64,000 nucleotides of DNA from Blastocatellia bacterium (GCA_035275065.1 DATENM010000065.1:39439-103438), one strand, 5' to 3'. Positions 50,100 to 59,660 are shown, counted from the stretch's first letter. Notes: generated from the letters alone by a model not told the origin. Translations and numbers: made by a program.

Positions 50100-51068
50100 A
50101 TGGTAAAAGAGCAGGAACACGGCGAGATTGTCTGGCACAACGGCAAGCTGATCCCGTGGCGCGAGGCGACGATTCACGTGATGACGCACGTCATCAATTA
50201 CGGCTCGTCGGTCTTTGAAGGCATCCGCTGTTATCACACACAGCGCGGCCCGGCGATCTTTCGCCTCGACGCTCACATTGAGCGGCTGATCAATTCAGCG
50301 CACATCTATCGCATCGAGCCGCCGTTCGGCTACGATGAAATCTTTGAAGCCTGCCGCGAGCTGGTGCCCGCCAATCACTACCGTGAGTGTTACCTGCGCC
50401 CGCTGATCTTCCGCGGCTACGGCACCTTCGGCGTTGACCCGTTCCCCTGCCCCATCGAGACTTATGTGTGCGCATGGCCGTGGGGCAAATACCTGGGCGA
50501 AGAGGCGCTCGAACAGGGCGTCGATGTCTGCGTGTCGAGCTGGACGCGCATCGCTCCGAACACGCTGCCCTCGATGGCCAAAGCCGGCGCCAACTACATG
50601 AACTCGCAGCTCATCAAGATGGAAGCCAAGATCAATGGCTACGCCGAAGGCATCGCCTTGGACCCGGAAGGCTACATCAGCGAAGGCTCAGGCGAGAACG
50701 TCTTCTTAATCAAGAAAGGCGTGGTGATGACGCCGCCGCTTTACTCGACGGTGCTGCCGGGCATCACGCGCGATTCGATCATTAAGATATGTGAAGAGAT
50801 GGGCATCCCTGTGCTTGAGCGAGCGATTCCGCGCGAGATGCTTTACATCGCTGACGAAGTCTTCTTCACCGGCACGGCGGCAGAGATCACGCCGATCCGC
50901 TCGGTTGATAAGATCAAGATCGGCGCGGGCCGGCGCGGCCCCTTGACGACAGAGCTTCAGCGGCGCTTCTTCGCCATCATCAACGGCGAGGCGGAAGATA
51001 AGTATGGCTGGCTGACGCCGGTCGAAGAACCGAAAGCCGCCGCCCAGACCGAGCCGCAACTGGCCTGA
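50100..51068 (+). CDS. ilvE: Branched-chain amino acid aminotransferase
   Basis: A PLP-dependent fold-IV transaminase for Leu, Ile and Val. 322 residues. It shows the start WHNGKLIPWREATIHVMTHVINYGSSVFEG, the RLDAHIERL segment, the lysine region SMAKAGANYMNSQLIKMEA, the EGSGENVFLI motif and GTAAEITPIRSVD. These match the short IlvE subclass. ATG 50100 is family-like. It is followed by a strong 12-bp hairpin that separates it from the convergent O-methyltransferase. No other branched-chain gene is nearby. Confidence 0.94.
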   Translation: MVKEQEHGEIVWHNGKLIPWREATIHVMTHVINYGSSVFEGIRCYHTQRGPAIFRLDAHIERLINSAHIYRIEPPFGYDEIFEACRELVPANHYRECYLRPLIFRGYGTFGVDPFPCPIETYVCAWPWGKYLGEEALEQGVDVCVSSWTRIAPNTLPSMAKAGANYMNSQLIKMEAKINGYAEGIALDPEGYISEGSGENVFLIKKGVVMTPPLYSTVLPGITRDSIIKICEEMGIPVLERAIPREMLYIADEVFFTGTAAEITPIRSVDKIKIGAGRRGPLTTELQRRFFAIINGEAEDKYGWLTPVEEPKAAAQTEPQLA

Positions 51069-51102
51069 GCCGCGCCGCTGATTAATTCTGTTTTACTGAC
51101 GG

Positions 51103-51136
51103 AGAGCCGCACCTTGCGTTGAGCAGGTGCGGCTCT
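51103..51136. terminator. Bidirectional hairpin between ilvE and the O-methyltransferase gene
   Basis: A perfect 12-bp stem AGAGCCGCACCT / AGGTGCGGCTCT with a 10-nt loop. The T-run after it on the plus strand is short (TGATGTT), so it may work as a terminator of modest strength for both convergent genes. Confidence 0.65.
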
Positions 51137-51176
51137 TGATGTTAAAAGGCAAAGCTTCGACAGGCGGTCGCGGCGC

Positions 51177-51815
51177 TCAAGCCGGGCGCTTCCACGCCAG
51201 CATCATGCCGTCGCGCACCGTCAGGCAGACGTTTTCAACGCGCGGGTCTTCGTTGACGTGCTTATCGAATTCAACGATGGCGCGCGAGTCATCGTCTTCG
51301 GGGTTGAGAACCCTGCCGCTCCATAAGACATTGTCGGCGACGATCAGCCCGCCCGGCCTGACCAGCGGCATGACCGCTTCATAGTAGTTCAGGTAATTCG
51401 TCTTGTCGGCGTCAATGAAGACCATATCGAGCGGCTCGACAAGCGACTTGATGGTGTCGAGCGCCGGCCCCATGCGAATTTCGATTTTGTGGCCATGCTC
51501 ACTTTCGGCAAAGTAGCGGCTGGCGATGGCTTCGGCCTTCGGGTCCACGTCACAGGTGATTAAGCGCCCGTCGTCGGGCAGGCCCTCGGCCATCATCAAG
51601 CCGCTGTAGCCGGTGAACATGCCGATTTCCAGCACGCGCCGCGCGCCTGTGAGCCGCACCAGCATCTTCAAGAACTGCCCTTCGATTCGCCCGACCTGCA
51701 TCTGCGGCGATTGCATCTCGCGGTAAGTCTCTTCGCGCAGGCGGCTAAAGAGCTCGGATTCCGGTTTCGTGTGATCGTGCGCGAACTGTTCAACAGCTTC
51801 ATCTATAAATATCAT
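51177..51815 (-). CDS. Class I SAM-dependent O-methyltransferase (catechol/caffeoyl-CoA type)
   Basis: 212 residues. SAM-binding core RRVLEIGMFTGYSGLMMAEGL, then ITCDVDPKAEAIA, the metal site FIDADKTNYLNYYE and GGLIVADNVLWSGRV, all as in the caffeoyl-CoA/catechol O-methyltransferase family (YrrM-like in bacteria). It methylates a hydroxyl on a small molecule or protein using Mg2+; the substrate is unknown. ATG 51815 follows GAGGAG; it starts 32 nt after cysS on the same strand. Confidence 0.85.
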   Translation of the reverse strand: MIFIDEAVEQFAHDHTKPESELFSRLREETYREMQSPQMQVGRIEGQFLKMLVRLTGARRVLEIGMFTGYSGLMMAEGLPDDGRLITCDVDPKAEAIASRYFAESEHGHKIEIRMGPALDTIKSLVEPLDMVFIDADKTNYLNYYEAVMPLVRPGGLIVADNVLWSGRVLNPEDDDSRAIVEFDKHVNEDPRVENVCLTVRDGMMLAWKRPA

Positions 51816-51847
51816 TCGATTGTCTCCTCGGTGCTGGCAGATGTTGG

Positions 51848-53251
51848 TTACTTGCGCTTCCACTTGGTGCCCTGCGGCGTGTCTTCGAGCAGCACGCCGC
51901 GCTCGGCAAGCTGGTTGCGAATCTCGTCGGCGCGTTTAAAGTCGCGGTTCTTGCGCGCCGCGTTGCGCTCGGCGATCAGCGATTCGACTTCGGCGGCGAG
52001 CTGCGCATCAACCTGCTCGTCTGCTACGCCAAAGACGCCTAGCACGCTGTCGGCGCGCTCAAGAAAATCTAAGACGGACTGGCGGTCTTCCGCGCCGAAT
52101 TCGCCGGCATCCATTGCAATGTTCACGTCGCGGCGCAGGTCGTGCAATGCCGCAAGCGCCCCCGCCGTGTTCAGGTCATCGTTCATGCTCGATTCAAACT
52201 CGCCGCGGGCTTTGGCGATGATCTCGGTGACACGCTCGTTGGCGCCGGCCGCGCCGGCGAAATCTTTAACGCGGCGGCGGAAATTGTGCAGCTTTTCCAG
52301 GGCGCTTTCAGCGCCGCGCAAGCCGTCCAGGGTGAAGTTCAATTGCGTGCGATAGGGCACGCTCAACAACAGGTAGCGGATGGCCGGGGCCGAAAATCCC
52401 TGCTCGATCAGGCTGCGCACCGTGTAGTAGTTGCCCTTCGACTTGCTCATCTTCTCGCCTTCGACGAGCAGGAACTCGACGTGAAACCATGTTTTGACGA
52501 ACGGCTCGCCGGTCGCGCCTTCCGATTGCGCGATCTCGTTCTCGTGATGCGGGAAGATCAGGTCAACGCCGCCGGCATGCAGGTCGAACGATTGGCCGAG
52601 GTACTTCATAGACATCGCCGAGCATTCCAGATGCCACCCCGGACGGCCCACGCCGAACGGTGAATCCCATTGCGGCTCGCCGGCTTCTTTCGGCCCTTTC
52701 CACAGCACGAAGTCGCGGGCGTCGGCCTTCTCGTACTCGTCAACGTCAACGCGCGCGCCGGCCAGATTGCCTTCGAGCTTGAGTCCCGACAATTTCCCGT
52801 AACCTTCGAACGAGTTGATGCTGAAATAGAGCGAGCCTTCGCTCTGGTAAGTGTAGTCGCGCGCCGACAGACGGTTCATGATATCGATCATCTCGGCGAT
52901 GTGATCGGTGGCGCGCGGGATGATTTCAGCGCGCTCGATGGCAAGCGACTGGCAATCCTCCAAGAAGGCTTCGGTGTAAAACTCTGTGTACTCTTTGAGG
53001 CCCTTGCCCTGCTGCAACATATTGCGGATGATCTTGTCTTCAACGTCCGTAATGTTCATGACATGCAGGACTTCGTAGCCGAGGTATTTCAGGTAACGGC
53101 GCAGCACGTCAACGGCGACGAAGGTGCGAAAGTTGCCGATGTGGCCATAATCATAAACCGTTGGGCCGCAGGCGTACATTCGCACACGGTTGCCGTCGAG
53201 CGGGCGGAACTCTTCGAGGGCGCGCGTCAGCGTGTTTCTGAGCCTGAGCAT
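51848..53251 (-). CDS. cysS: Cysteinyl-tRNA synthetase
   Basis: Loads Cys onto tRNA-Cys. 467 residues, standard length. Class I motifs: YDYGHIGNFRTFVAVDVLRRY (HIGN in place of HIGH, as in most CysRS), GRPGWHLECSAMS and HAGGVDLIFPHHENE (zinc-binding Cys and His), and KMSKSKGN. The C-terminal DALR domain ends in KRADEIRNQLAERGVLLEDTPQGT. A TTGACA box is on this strand at 53331-53326, followed at 18 nt by TACGAT. The O-methyltransferase follows and is likely cotranscribed. Confidence 0.97.
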   Translation of the reverse strand: MLRLRNTLTRALEEFRPLDGNRVRMYACGPTVYDYGHIGNFRTFVAVDVLRRYLKYLGYEVLHVMNITDVEDKIIRNMLQQGKGLKEYTEFYTEAFLEDCQSLAIERAEIIPRATDHIAEMIDIMNRLSARDYTYQSEGSLYFSINSFEGYGKLSGLKLEGNLAGARVDVDEYEKADARDFVLWKGPKEAGEPQWDSPFGVGRPGWHLECSAMSMKYLGQSFDLHAGGVDLIFPHHENEIAQSEGATGEPFVKTWFHVEFLLVEGEKMSKSKGNYYTVRSLIEQGFSAPAIRYLLLSVPYRTQLNFTLDGLRGAESALEKLHNFRRRVKDFAGAAGANERVTEIIAKARGEFESSMNDDLNTAGALAALHDLRRDVNIAMDAGEFGAEDRQSVLDFLERADSVLGVFGVADEQVDAQLAAEVESLIAERNAARKNRDFKRADEIRNQLAERGVLLEDTPQGTKWKRK

Positions 53252-53301
53252 AGGAATCTCCTTGTCGAATGAATGCGGTGTTGCCTTAAGCGGAACGCCA
53301 A

Positions 53302-53331
53302 ATCGTAGCGGAGGCGAAAAAAGCCTGTCAA
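53302..53331 (-). promoter_or_regulatory. Sigma70-type promoter of cysS
   Basis: On the minus strand TTGACA (53331-53326), an 18-nt spacer with a T-rich run, and TACGAT (53307-53302). The start would be about 44 nt upstream of the cysS ATG. Confidence 0.65.
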
Positions 53332-53434
53332 CAAAGCGACCGCTGCGCCACTGAGGTGAGTCTACACTGTCGTGCGTTCGTCATCTTGAGACCCATTTTA
53401 GCGGATACGGTGGGGATTGCCAAAGACAAATAAT

Positions 53435-53475
53435 AAGAGCCGGGCGCGGCCTTCTCAACACCACGCCCGGCTCTT
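53435..53475 (-). terminator. Intrinsic terminator of the HYR/FG-GAP gene
   Basis: Stem AAGAGCCGGGCG / CGCCCGGCTCTT (12 bp), 17-nt loop, followed on the minus strand by ATTATTT. A related GCCGGGCG hairpin occurs at 55829-55860. Confidence 0.75.
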
Positions 53476-53545
53476 CATGTTTGATGGCTTGCCGGCATCG
53501 GAGCCGTGACGCGACGCCACAGGCGTCAACGCTGCAATGCGCAGT

Positions 53546-55402
53546 TCAACGCTTAGTCGTTGGCGCTGGACATAGGCAGTTGTTGTTCGCCGTATTCTTA
53601 TCGATAATTTGGCACGTCGTCTGATTGGCTATAATCACGGTTGCCGTTCCGCGTTTCACCGCTAAATCCGCCGTCAACTGCACCTTCCGGTTCTGCTTCG
53701 TGTGCGAGATCGACACCGTGCAACCGCGCACCGTCGCCGTGCCGGTTCCCGTCGCAATCACCACGCCGTTACAGCAGAATTGATAATCTCCCGTCTGCGA
53801 GTTGAACAGCACGACATTGGCGGGGCTCGATTCGTCCTGCAAACATCCGCTCCAGACCGTCACCGCAAACCCGCAACTCGCCATGTTGCCTGCGGCATCC
53901 ATCGCCGTACAGCTCACGCTGGTCGTGCCGACGGAGAACATAGAACCTGAAGGCGGCGTGCAAGTCGTCGTCACCCCCGCGCAGTTATCGGTTGCCGTGG
54001 GCGGCGGGAAATTGACTACGGTGCTAGTCGCGTCTGGGCATTGCGATGGCGCAACGGCGGTGAGATTGGCCGGGCAGATAATCAGCGGCGCGTCATCGTC
54101 TTTGATCGTGACGGTGAACGAACAGGTCGGCCCTTCCGAGCTGACGCAGGTCACCGTCGTTGTGCCGACAGGGAAGACCGAGCCGGGCGCCGGCGTGCAG
54201 GTGATCGTCCCGCAGTCGGGATTGTTATTCGGCAAGGCGTAGCTGACGACCGCGCCACACTTGTCGGAGTCAGTGCCCTGCGTGATGTTGCCGGGGCAGG
54301 CGATGCTCAGACAGCTGATGGTCTTGACGAAGATGTAAGCCGCGCCCGCGAACAAGCCCCTCACGTTAGTATTAAGCGGAGCGCCAATGATGAGGGTCTC
54401 TCCACTGATTGCGACTGGAGCGCCGAAACGATCCTCGGCTGCGCCATCGCTGGCGGTCAGCCTCTGTTGCTCGCTCCAGGTGGTTCCCGTCCTAACGAAG
54501 ACGTAAGCCGCGCCTGCGTTGGCGCCGCCCGCGGTGTCATGGTTCGGAGAGCCCACCACCAACGTCTCGCCGCTGATGGCGACCGAACCGCCGAAACTAT
54601 CAAAAATCGCCGCGTCGCTGGCGATGAGTTTCTGTTGCTGTAAGAAGATCGGATCTATCGTCACCGGATACTTTGCCTGCGCGTCGTCCACTTCAAGCCG
54701 CACTCTGCTGCCATCAACGCTCATCCGCGCCTCAAGCACTCGGCCCGTTGCATCCGTCGCAACGAGCCTGTCATAACTCAGCAAGCCCGCGCCGTCTTGC
54801 TTTTCTAGCGTCAGGGATTGTCCCGTTTCATTCGCCCTCGCCTTCAAGTCGCCTGAAAGCTCAAGTCCGACAACCAGCCGCTCGCCTGCGTGTTTCTCCA
54901 TCGGCGCGGCGGCTATCGTAAAGCCTTGCTCCAAGCCTTCGGCCCGGTTCTCGTACCATTCGACAATCGCCGCGCCTAATTCGTCTTTGCGCTGGTATTC
55001 AATCCGCGTAGCCATCGCTTTCAACTCCGCTTTGCCGACGGCCTTCAATCTGTCTCCATAACCGTAGCTCGCCAGCCGCATCGCCGCCTGCCACGCCTGG
55101 CTTTCAGCTTGAGACACAAGCCGCACGTCGTCGCGGGTGAACAACGCGCGGTAACTCTGCGCCGGATTGTTGGCGTAGAACGAGCCGCGCTCAAGGCCGA
55201 GTTGTCCCGGTTGCTCGACCAGATTGATCGAATACCGCGCCGCGCCCATCGCTTCAGCCAGCGAAGCATAAAGCCCTTGCTGCTTGAGATGCGCTATCGC
55301 TTTTTCACCTTCAAGGGCAGGCATATTGCGCATTCGTCGGTCCGACGACGTAGCGCCACCGGTTCTGATTGACGCGCCAATCCCGACGATTGCCACCAGC
55401 AA
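53546..55402 (-). CDS. Secreted FG-GAP / HYR repeat protein, 5' end probably frameshifted
   Basis: 618 residues from TTG 55402. A hydrophobic N-terminus leads into a domain of about 200 residues, two FG-GAP-like units (FGGSVAISGETLVVGSPNHDTAGGANAGAAYVFV; FGAPVAISGETLIIGAP), then two HYR domains (CPGNITQGTDSDKCGAVVSY...TTTVTC; CPANLTAVAPSQCPDATSTVVNF...SCTA) and a Cys-containing tail. HYR and FG-GAP modules are extracellular adhesion domains. No in-frame ATG exists. A start with a plausible N-terminus, MLKKLTPSP, lies at 55476 in the neighbouring frame and would join by a 1-nt shift near 55440-55460. The gene is either frameshifted or starts at a poor codon. Confidence 0.72.
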   Translation of the reverse strand: MLVAIVGIGASIRTGGATSSDRRMRNMPALEGEKAIAHLKQQGLYASLAEAMGAARYSINLVEQPGQLGLERGSFYANNPAQSYRALFTRDDVRLVSQAESQAWQAAMRLASYGYGDRLKAVGKAELKAMATRIEYQRKDELGAAIVEWYENRAEGLEQGFTIAAAPMEKHAGERLVVGLELSGDLKARANETGQSLTLEKQDGAGLLSYDRLVATDATGRVLEARMSVDGSRVRLEVDDAQAKYPVTIDPIFLQQQKLIASDAAIFDSFGGSVAISGETLVVGSPNHDTAGGANAGAAYVFVRTGTTWSEQQRLTASDGAAEDRFGAPVAISGETLIIGAPLNTNVRGLFAGAAYIFVKTISCLSIACPGNITQGTDSDKCGAVVSYALPNNNPDCGTITCTPAPGSVFPVGTTTVTCVSSEGPTCSFTVTIKDDDAPLIICPANLTAVAPSQCPDATSTVVNFPPPTATDNCAGVTTTCTPPSGSMFSVGTTSVSCTAMDAAGNMASCGFAVTVWSGCLQDESSPANVVLFNSQTGDYQFCCNGVVIATGTGTATVRGCTVSISHTKQNRKVQLTADLAVKRGTATVIIANQTTCQIIDKNTANNNCLCPAPTTKR

Positions 55403-55476
55403 AGCGATTGATGAATAGAGATAAACGGCTGCCTTTCTGCTGAAGGGGTCGGGGAAGGGGTAAGTTTCTTGAGCAT

Positions 55477-55828
55477 AGATTTTCCTTGTATTCGATAGCT
55501 TTCAACGCGCAATCTCAAGGCTTGCCTATGTTTCTTAGCGACAGAGCTAGGGTCCGAGTTGAGGTTGATTTCAAGGTAACGGTAAATGACAGCGGTGATC
55601 TTGCTTTTGACGGGTACGATTCTAGAAAGGCCGATTCATCGTGTCAAGCAGCCGCTTTACTTGCCCTAAAGACCGCGCTCTGATCGGTGAGCTGGCGCGC
55701 CACTGCCGCTCAAGGGTTGAGATTGATGTGATGAGGGCGGCGGGTACATCACAGTCGAGCAAACAAAGACAAGGTGAAACGGCCTCTCGCTCAGGCAACA
55801 TCCGGTTTGTGTTTTGGTTTAAAAACAG
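55477..55828. other. Gap upstream of the HYR gene
   Basis: About 350 nt between the likely HYR-gene start and the aldehyde dehydrogenase terminator. It is lower in GC than its surroundings, with no open frame supported by a ribosome-binding site and no repeat of the window's families. It should contain the HYR-gene promoter; none was clear. Confidence 0.4.
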
Positions 55829-55860
55829 GCCGGGCGGGTCCGTTCAGATCACGCCCGGCT
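55829..55860 (-). terminator. Intrinsic terminator of the aldehyde dehydrogenase operon
   Basis: GCCGGGCG pairs with CGCCCGGC across a loop of about 15 nt; on the minus strand it is followed by CTGTTTTTAAAC. It lies about 20 nt beyond the stop codon. Confidence 0.75.
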
Positions 55861-55881
55861 GATTGAATGCTCAAGCGGGGT

Positions 55882-57324
55882 CTACAACTGAAGCGATTTA
55901 ACTTCGAGGTATTCTTCGAGACCGTAGCGGCCAAGCTCGCGCCCGTTGCCCGATTGCTTATAGCCGCCAAACGGTGCCAGCGGGTTGTACTTGCCGCCGT
56001 TGATGTCTACCTGCCCGGTGCGCAAGCGCCGCGCGACGCGCTTGGCGCGCTCGACATCATTCGACCAGACGCCGCCCGCCAATCCATAGATCGTGCCGTT
56101 GGCGATGCGCACAGCGTCGTCTTCGTCCTCGTAAGGAATGATCGACAACACCGGCCCGAAAATCTCTTCCTGCGCGATGGTCATATCATCGCGCACATCT
56201 GCGAAGACGGTCGGGCGCACGAAGTAACCTTTCTCTAACCCTTCAGGCGCATCCGCGCCGCCGGTCACCAGCCGCGCGCCTTCTTCGATGCCCTTATTGA
56301 TGTAATGGCGAACCCGCTCGCGCTGGGTTTCTGAAACCAGCGGCCCGAGCTTGGCGCGGCCCTCGCGCGGGTCACCGACGGTGAAGCCTTCAGCCGTTTC
56401 TTTGGCAATCCGCGCGGCCTCGTCCTGTTTATCTCTCGGCACCAGCAGGCGCGTGTGTGCCGAGCAGGTTTGCCCCGAATTGAAATAGCAATTACTCACA
56501 GAGCTGCGCACCGCCTTCTCAAAGTCCGCGTCATCAAGCACGATGCTCGCCGATTTGCCGCCCAGCTCAAGGGCGACGCGCTTGACGGTATGCGCCGCCA
56601 GCTCGCTCACGCGACGGCCCGCGCGCGTCGAGCCGGTGAATGACACCATATCGACGTCCGGATTGGCGACCATCGCTTCGCCGACGACCGGGCCGAGGCC
56701 GGTCACCAGATTGAAGACACCCGCCGGCAAGCCGACCTCGTCGCAAATCTCCGCGAGAACGAACGCCGTGAGCGGCGCGACTTCGCTCGGCTTCAGCACC
56801 ACTGTGCAGCCGGCGGCGAGCGCCGGCGCGACTTTGGCGACGACCTGATGCAGCGGGTAATTCCACGGCGTGATGCAGCCGACGACGCCGACCGGTTCTT
56901 TGACGACCAGCGAGTTGCCGATCTGCTCTTCAAATTGATAATCGCCCAGCAGCCGTGCATATGACCCGCAGACCATCGCCGGCAGCCCCGCCTGCACGGC
57001 GGTTGCGAGCGGCAAAGGCATGCCGACTTCGCTGGCAATGATCGCAGCGATCTCCGACTGCCGCGCCTGAAGCCGCTCGGCAATCTGCTGAAGGTATGCC
57101 GCGCGCTCGCCCGCCGCAAGCTGCGACCATGAGTCGAAAGCGGCGCGCGCGGCGGCGACGGCGCGGTCGGCATCTGCCGGCGTGCCTTCGGGGATGCGCC
57201 CCATGACTTCTTCGGTGGTTGAGTTGATGACGTCGAGCCGGCCCGTCCCGGCGGGCTCGACCCACTGGCCATTGATGTAAAGCTTGTCGTGAGCCTTGAT
57301 CTCGGTCTGTTGAGAAGCGGACAT
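55882..57324 (-). CDS. NAD(P)-dependent aldehyde dehydrogenase
   Basis: 480 residues, full length. ITPWNYPLHQ, VVLKPSEVAPLTA, FTGSTRAGR, the catalytic-glutamate motif LELGGKSASIVLDDAD, and FNSGQTCSAHTR with the nucleophilic Cys are present, as is EEIFGPVLS. Aldehyde specificity is undetermined. It begins 16 nt after the SPFH/zinc-ribbon gene on the same strand, so it is the last gene of that unit, although its biochemical relation to the others is unclear. Confidence 0.9.
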   Translation of the reverse strand: MSASQQTEIKAHDKLYINGQWVEPAGTGRLDVINSTTEEVMGRIPEGTPADADRAVAAARAAFDSWSQLAAGERAAYLQQIAERLQARQSEIAAIIASEVGMPLPLATAVQAGLPAMVCGSYARLLGDYQFEEQIGNSLVVKEPVGVVGCITPWNYPLHQVVAKVAPALAAGCTVVLKPSEVAPLTAFVLAEICDEVGLPAGVFNLVTGLGPVVGEAMVANPDVDMVSFTGSTRAGRRVSELAAHTVKRVALELGGKSASIVLDDADFEKAVRSSVSNCYFNSGQTCSAHTRLLVPRDKQDEAARIAKETAEGFTVGDPREGRAKLGPLVSETQRERVRHYINKGIEEGARLVTGGADAPEGLEKGYFVRPTVFADVRDDMTIAQEEIFGPVLSIIPYEDEDDAVRIANGTIYGLAGGVWSNDVERAKRVARRLRTGQVDINGGKYNPLAPFGGYKQSGNGRELGRYGLEEYLEVKSLQL

Positions 57325-57340
57325 TGACTCTCCCTTCTGA

Positions 57341-58468
57341 TTAGGACACGGGCGTGCCGCAGCTGGCGCAAAATTTCGAGCCCGGCGGCACAGGCGTCTG
57401 GCAGTTCTTGCAGGCTTGCGGCACCAGCGATTGGCCGCAGTTGTTGCAGAACTTCGAGCCGGCGACGACCGGCCCGTGACACGATGGGCATTCGGCGGTG
57501 GCCGCCTGTGGCGCTTGCTGCGGCGCGCCGCAGTTCGAGCAGAACTTGGTTCCTGGGGCGTTCGCCGTGCCGCACTTCGGGCAAGGGATGCCTTGCGGCT
57601 GCGCCGCGCCGCCGCCTTGCTGCGGGTGCTGTTGCTGGCCGCTGAACGCGCCGGCCATCACCTGGCCGTAACCCATGCCGAGGCCGAAACCCATGCCCTG
57701 GCCCGCCGCGCCGCCTTCCTGCTTGGCGGCGTCCTGTATGGCCTGCGCCGCCTTGAACTGCATGTAAGCGCTCATGTCGCCGATAGCGCCCATGCTCGAA
57801 CGCTCATCGATCATCTTCTGCACTTCTTCGGGCGGCGTGATGGCCGAGATGATGAAGTCAACCAGCTCAAGCCCCTGCTTGCTGAAGTCTTCGGCGACGC
57901 GCGATTTCAAACCGGCGGCCAGCTCGTCGTAATAAGCCGGCAGGTCGAAGATCGTCTTCAGGTTTTCGCCGAGCAGGTCGTTGAGCCGCGCCACGACGAT
58001 GTCGCGCAGGAACGAGCCGACGGCTTCGGTCGAAACGACGCCGCGCGTGCCGACGACCGAGGCGACGAACAACTGCGGATCGGCGACGCGCAAGCTGTAC
58101 TTGCCGAACGCCCGCAGCCGCACAAAGCGCAGCTCGGTGTCGCGAAAGGTGATCGGCTCTTTCGTGCCCCACTTCAAATCCTGAAATGTATGCCGCGCCA
58201 CAAACATCACGCTGGCGGTAAACGGCGAGGTGCCGCCGAACGGCAGCGACAGCAGCTTGGTGAGCAGCGGCACGTTCATCGTCGTCAGCGTGTGGCGACC
58301 GGGGCCGAACACATCGAGCGCCTTGCCGTCGCGGAAGAAGACCGCCGCTTGATTCTCCTGAACGATCAACTGCGCGCCGAGCTTGATGTCGGCAGAGCCG
58401 CTTTCCGGGATGCGATGGACGATCTCCTGACCGGAGTTATCGAAATACTGTAGGACTTCAATGGCCAT
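57341..58468 (-). CDS. SPFH (band 7) protein with three C-terminal zinc ribbons
   Basis: 375 residues. The SPFH domain spans about 20-235 (VQENQAAVFFRDGKALDVFGPGRHTLTTMNVP, then LSLPFGGTSPFTASVMFVARHT). A Gly/Gln-rich hinge follows, then three zinc ribbons: CPKCGTANAPGTKFCSNCG, CPSCHGPVVAGSKFCNNCG and CKNCQTPVPPGSKFCASCG. This is the YdjI-like group often mislabelled 'virion core protein'. SPFH proteins build membrane-associated oligomers that organise lipid domains or proteases. No membrane helix is seen here, so attachment would be peripheral. It lies 27 nt after the DUF4097 gene. Confidence 0.87.
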   Translation of the reverse strand: MAIEVLQYFDNSGQEIVHRIPESGSADIKLGAQLIVQENQAAVFFRDGKALDVFGPGRHTLTTMNVPLLTKLLSLPFGGTSPFTASVMFVARHTFQDLKWGTKEPITFRDTELRFVRLRAFGKYSLRVADPQLFVASVVGTRGVVSTEAVGSFLRDIVVARLNDLLGENLKTIFDLPAYYDELAAGLKSRVAEDFSKQGLELVDFIISAITPPEEVQKMIDERSSMGAIGDMSAYMQFKAAQAIQDAAKQEGGAAGQGMGFGLGMGYGQVMAGAFSGQQQHPQQGGGAAQPQGIPCPKCGTANAPGTKFCSNCGAPQQAPQAATAECPSCHGPVVAGSKFCNNCGQSLVPQACKNCQTPVPPGSKFCASCGTPVS

Positions 58469-58495
58469 CCTCTGTGTCTCCTTTGCGTCGTTAAG

Positions 58496-59647
58496 CTACC
58501 TGCCAATCTTGATGCCGCCGTTGGTCGTTCTGGCGGTGACGGTCGAGCCGCCCGTACCGATGGGGCCGCCGGCGCGCATCCCTACCGGGAATGTCTTCTC
58601 GGACTTCACCTCGGGGAAGGAGTCGTCAACCTTTATCCCGCCGTGCATGGCGCTGGCGTCGAGCGTGCCGTTGAAGTCACCCGGAAACCTCAGATCGATG
58701 CCGCCGTTCATCGACTCGAAGGTCATCGGGCGGTCTTTCACGGCCTGCCGCAAGGTCGCCTCAATGCCGCCATTGACCGACTTGGCGCGGTCAATGCCTG
58801 ACACTTGATTGAGCCTGATGCTGCCGTTGACGGTTTCGACCGTCAGTTGGCCGCTGACGTCGCTGACCGTGACGCCGCCGTTGGTCGAGTTGAACACAAC
58901 GTTGCCGAGCTCGCGCGGCAGCCTCACTTCAAAGCTGATCTTGCCTTTGGCCGGGGCCGAGATGGCGAGCGAATTGTTATCGCTGCGAATGCTCACGTCA
59001 GAAGGGTTGGCGCCGTTACTTGCCAGGATGTGGACTTCGGCCTGCGGCCCGTCCCAGCCCGTCACCGTGATGCTGCCGTTGATGGTTTGGATGGCCACCG
59101 CCGCGCCTTTGGCCAACGTGAACGTTTTCAAATCTTCGGCAGTCGCGGGCCCTGGGATTTGTGGACCGGCGACAGGCATGCGGTCGCGGACGCGGCGAAA
59201 GACCGCGCGCCCGACGACCATCGCGCCGAGCATCAGCGCCAGAAAGATGGCCAGGAAGATCGCCCACCCTGAGCTACCGCGCGACGTGGTCGTCGTCGGC
59301 GGCGCGTACTGCGGCGGGCGCCAGGCGGGCGGCGGTGGCGGCAATTGATATGAAGTCGGCGGCGCTTGGTAGGCGCTCGGCGCTTGATAGCCGGCGGGTG
59401 GTTTGCCGACCGGGTTAGTATTGGGCCGTGCCTGCGGGGCGGTGTTGCCGACCGAGCGCGCCCCCCAATCGTCCGGCGGCTGCATTTGCCGCGTCGTCGC
59501 TTCGCCCCGCGACGACAGAGGATCATCCCCGAACTGCTGCGTCGGCGCTTCGCCGCTATCGAGCGTTTCGGTGGAATTACCGCAGGCGCGACAGAATCGC
59601 TGCCCCGCAAACAACTCGCTGCCACACGTTTTGCAAATTTCTGTCAT
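58496..59647 (-). CDS. Zinc-ribbon, membrane-anchored DUF4097 beta-repeat protein
   Basis: 383 residues. N-terminal zinc ribbon CKTCGSELFAGQRFCRACG, a Pro-rich disordered linker to about 125, one membrane helix (GWAIFLAIFLALMLGAMVVG), and a periplasmic DUF4097-type right-handed beta-solenoid whose rungs read TINGSITV, STNGGVTV, TVNGSIRL, SVNGGIEA, SMNGGIDL and TTNGGIKI. Such domains are thought to mediate adhesion or surface contacts; the cytosolic zinc ribbon links it to its SPFH and PilZ neighbours. Confidence 0.85.
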   Translation of the reverse strand: MTEICKTCGSELFAGQRFCRACGNSTETLDSGEAPTQQFGDDPLSSRGEATTRQMQPPDDWGARSVGNTAPQARPNTNPVGKPPAGYQAPSAYQAPPTSYQLPPPPPAWRPPQYAPPTTTTSRGSSGWAIFLAIFLALMLGAMVVGRAVFRRVRDRMPVAGPQIPGPATAEDLKTFTLAKGAAVAIQTINGSITVTGWDGPQAEVHILASNGANPSDVSIRSDNNSLAISAPAKGKISFEVRLPRELGNVVFNSTNGGVTVSDVSGQLTVETVNGSIRLNQVSGIDRAKSVNGGIEATLRQAVKDRPMTFESMNGGIDLRFPGDFNGTLDASAMHGGIKVDDSFPEVKSEKTFPVGMRAGGPIGTGGSTVTARTTNGGIKIGR

Positions 59648-59660
59648 AACGAAGTGCTGA

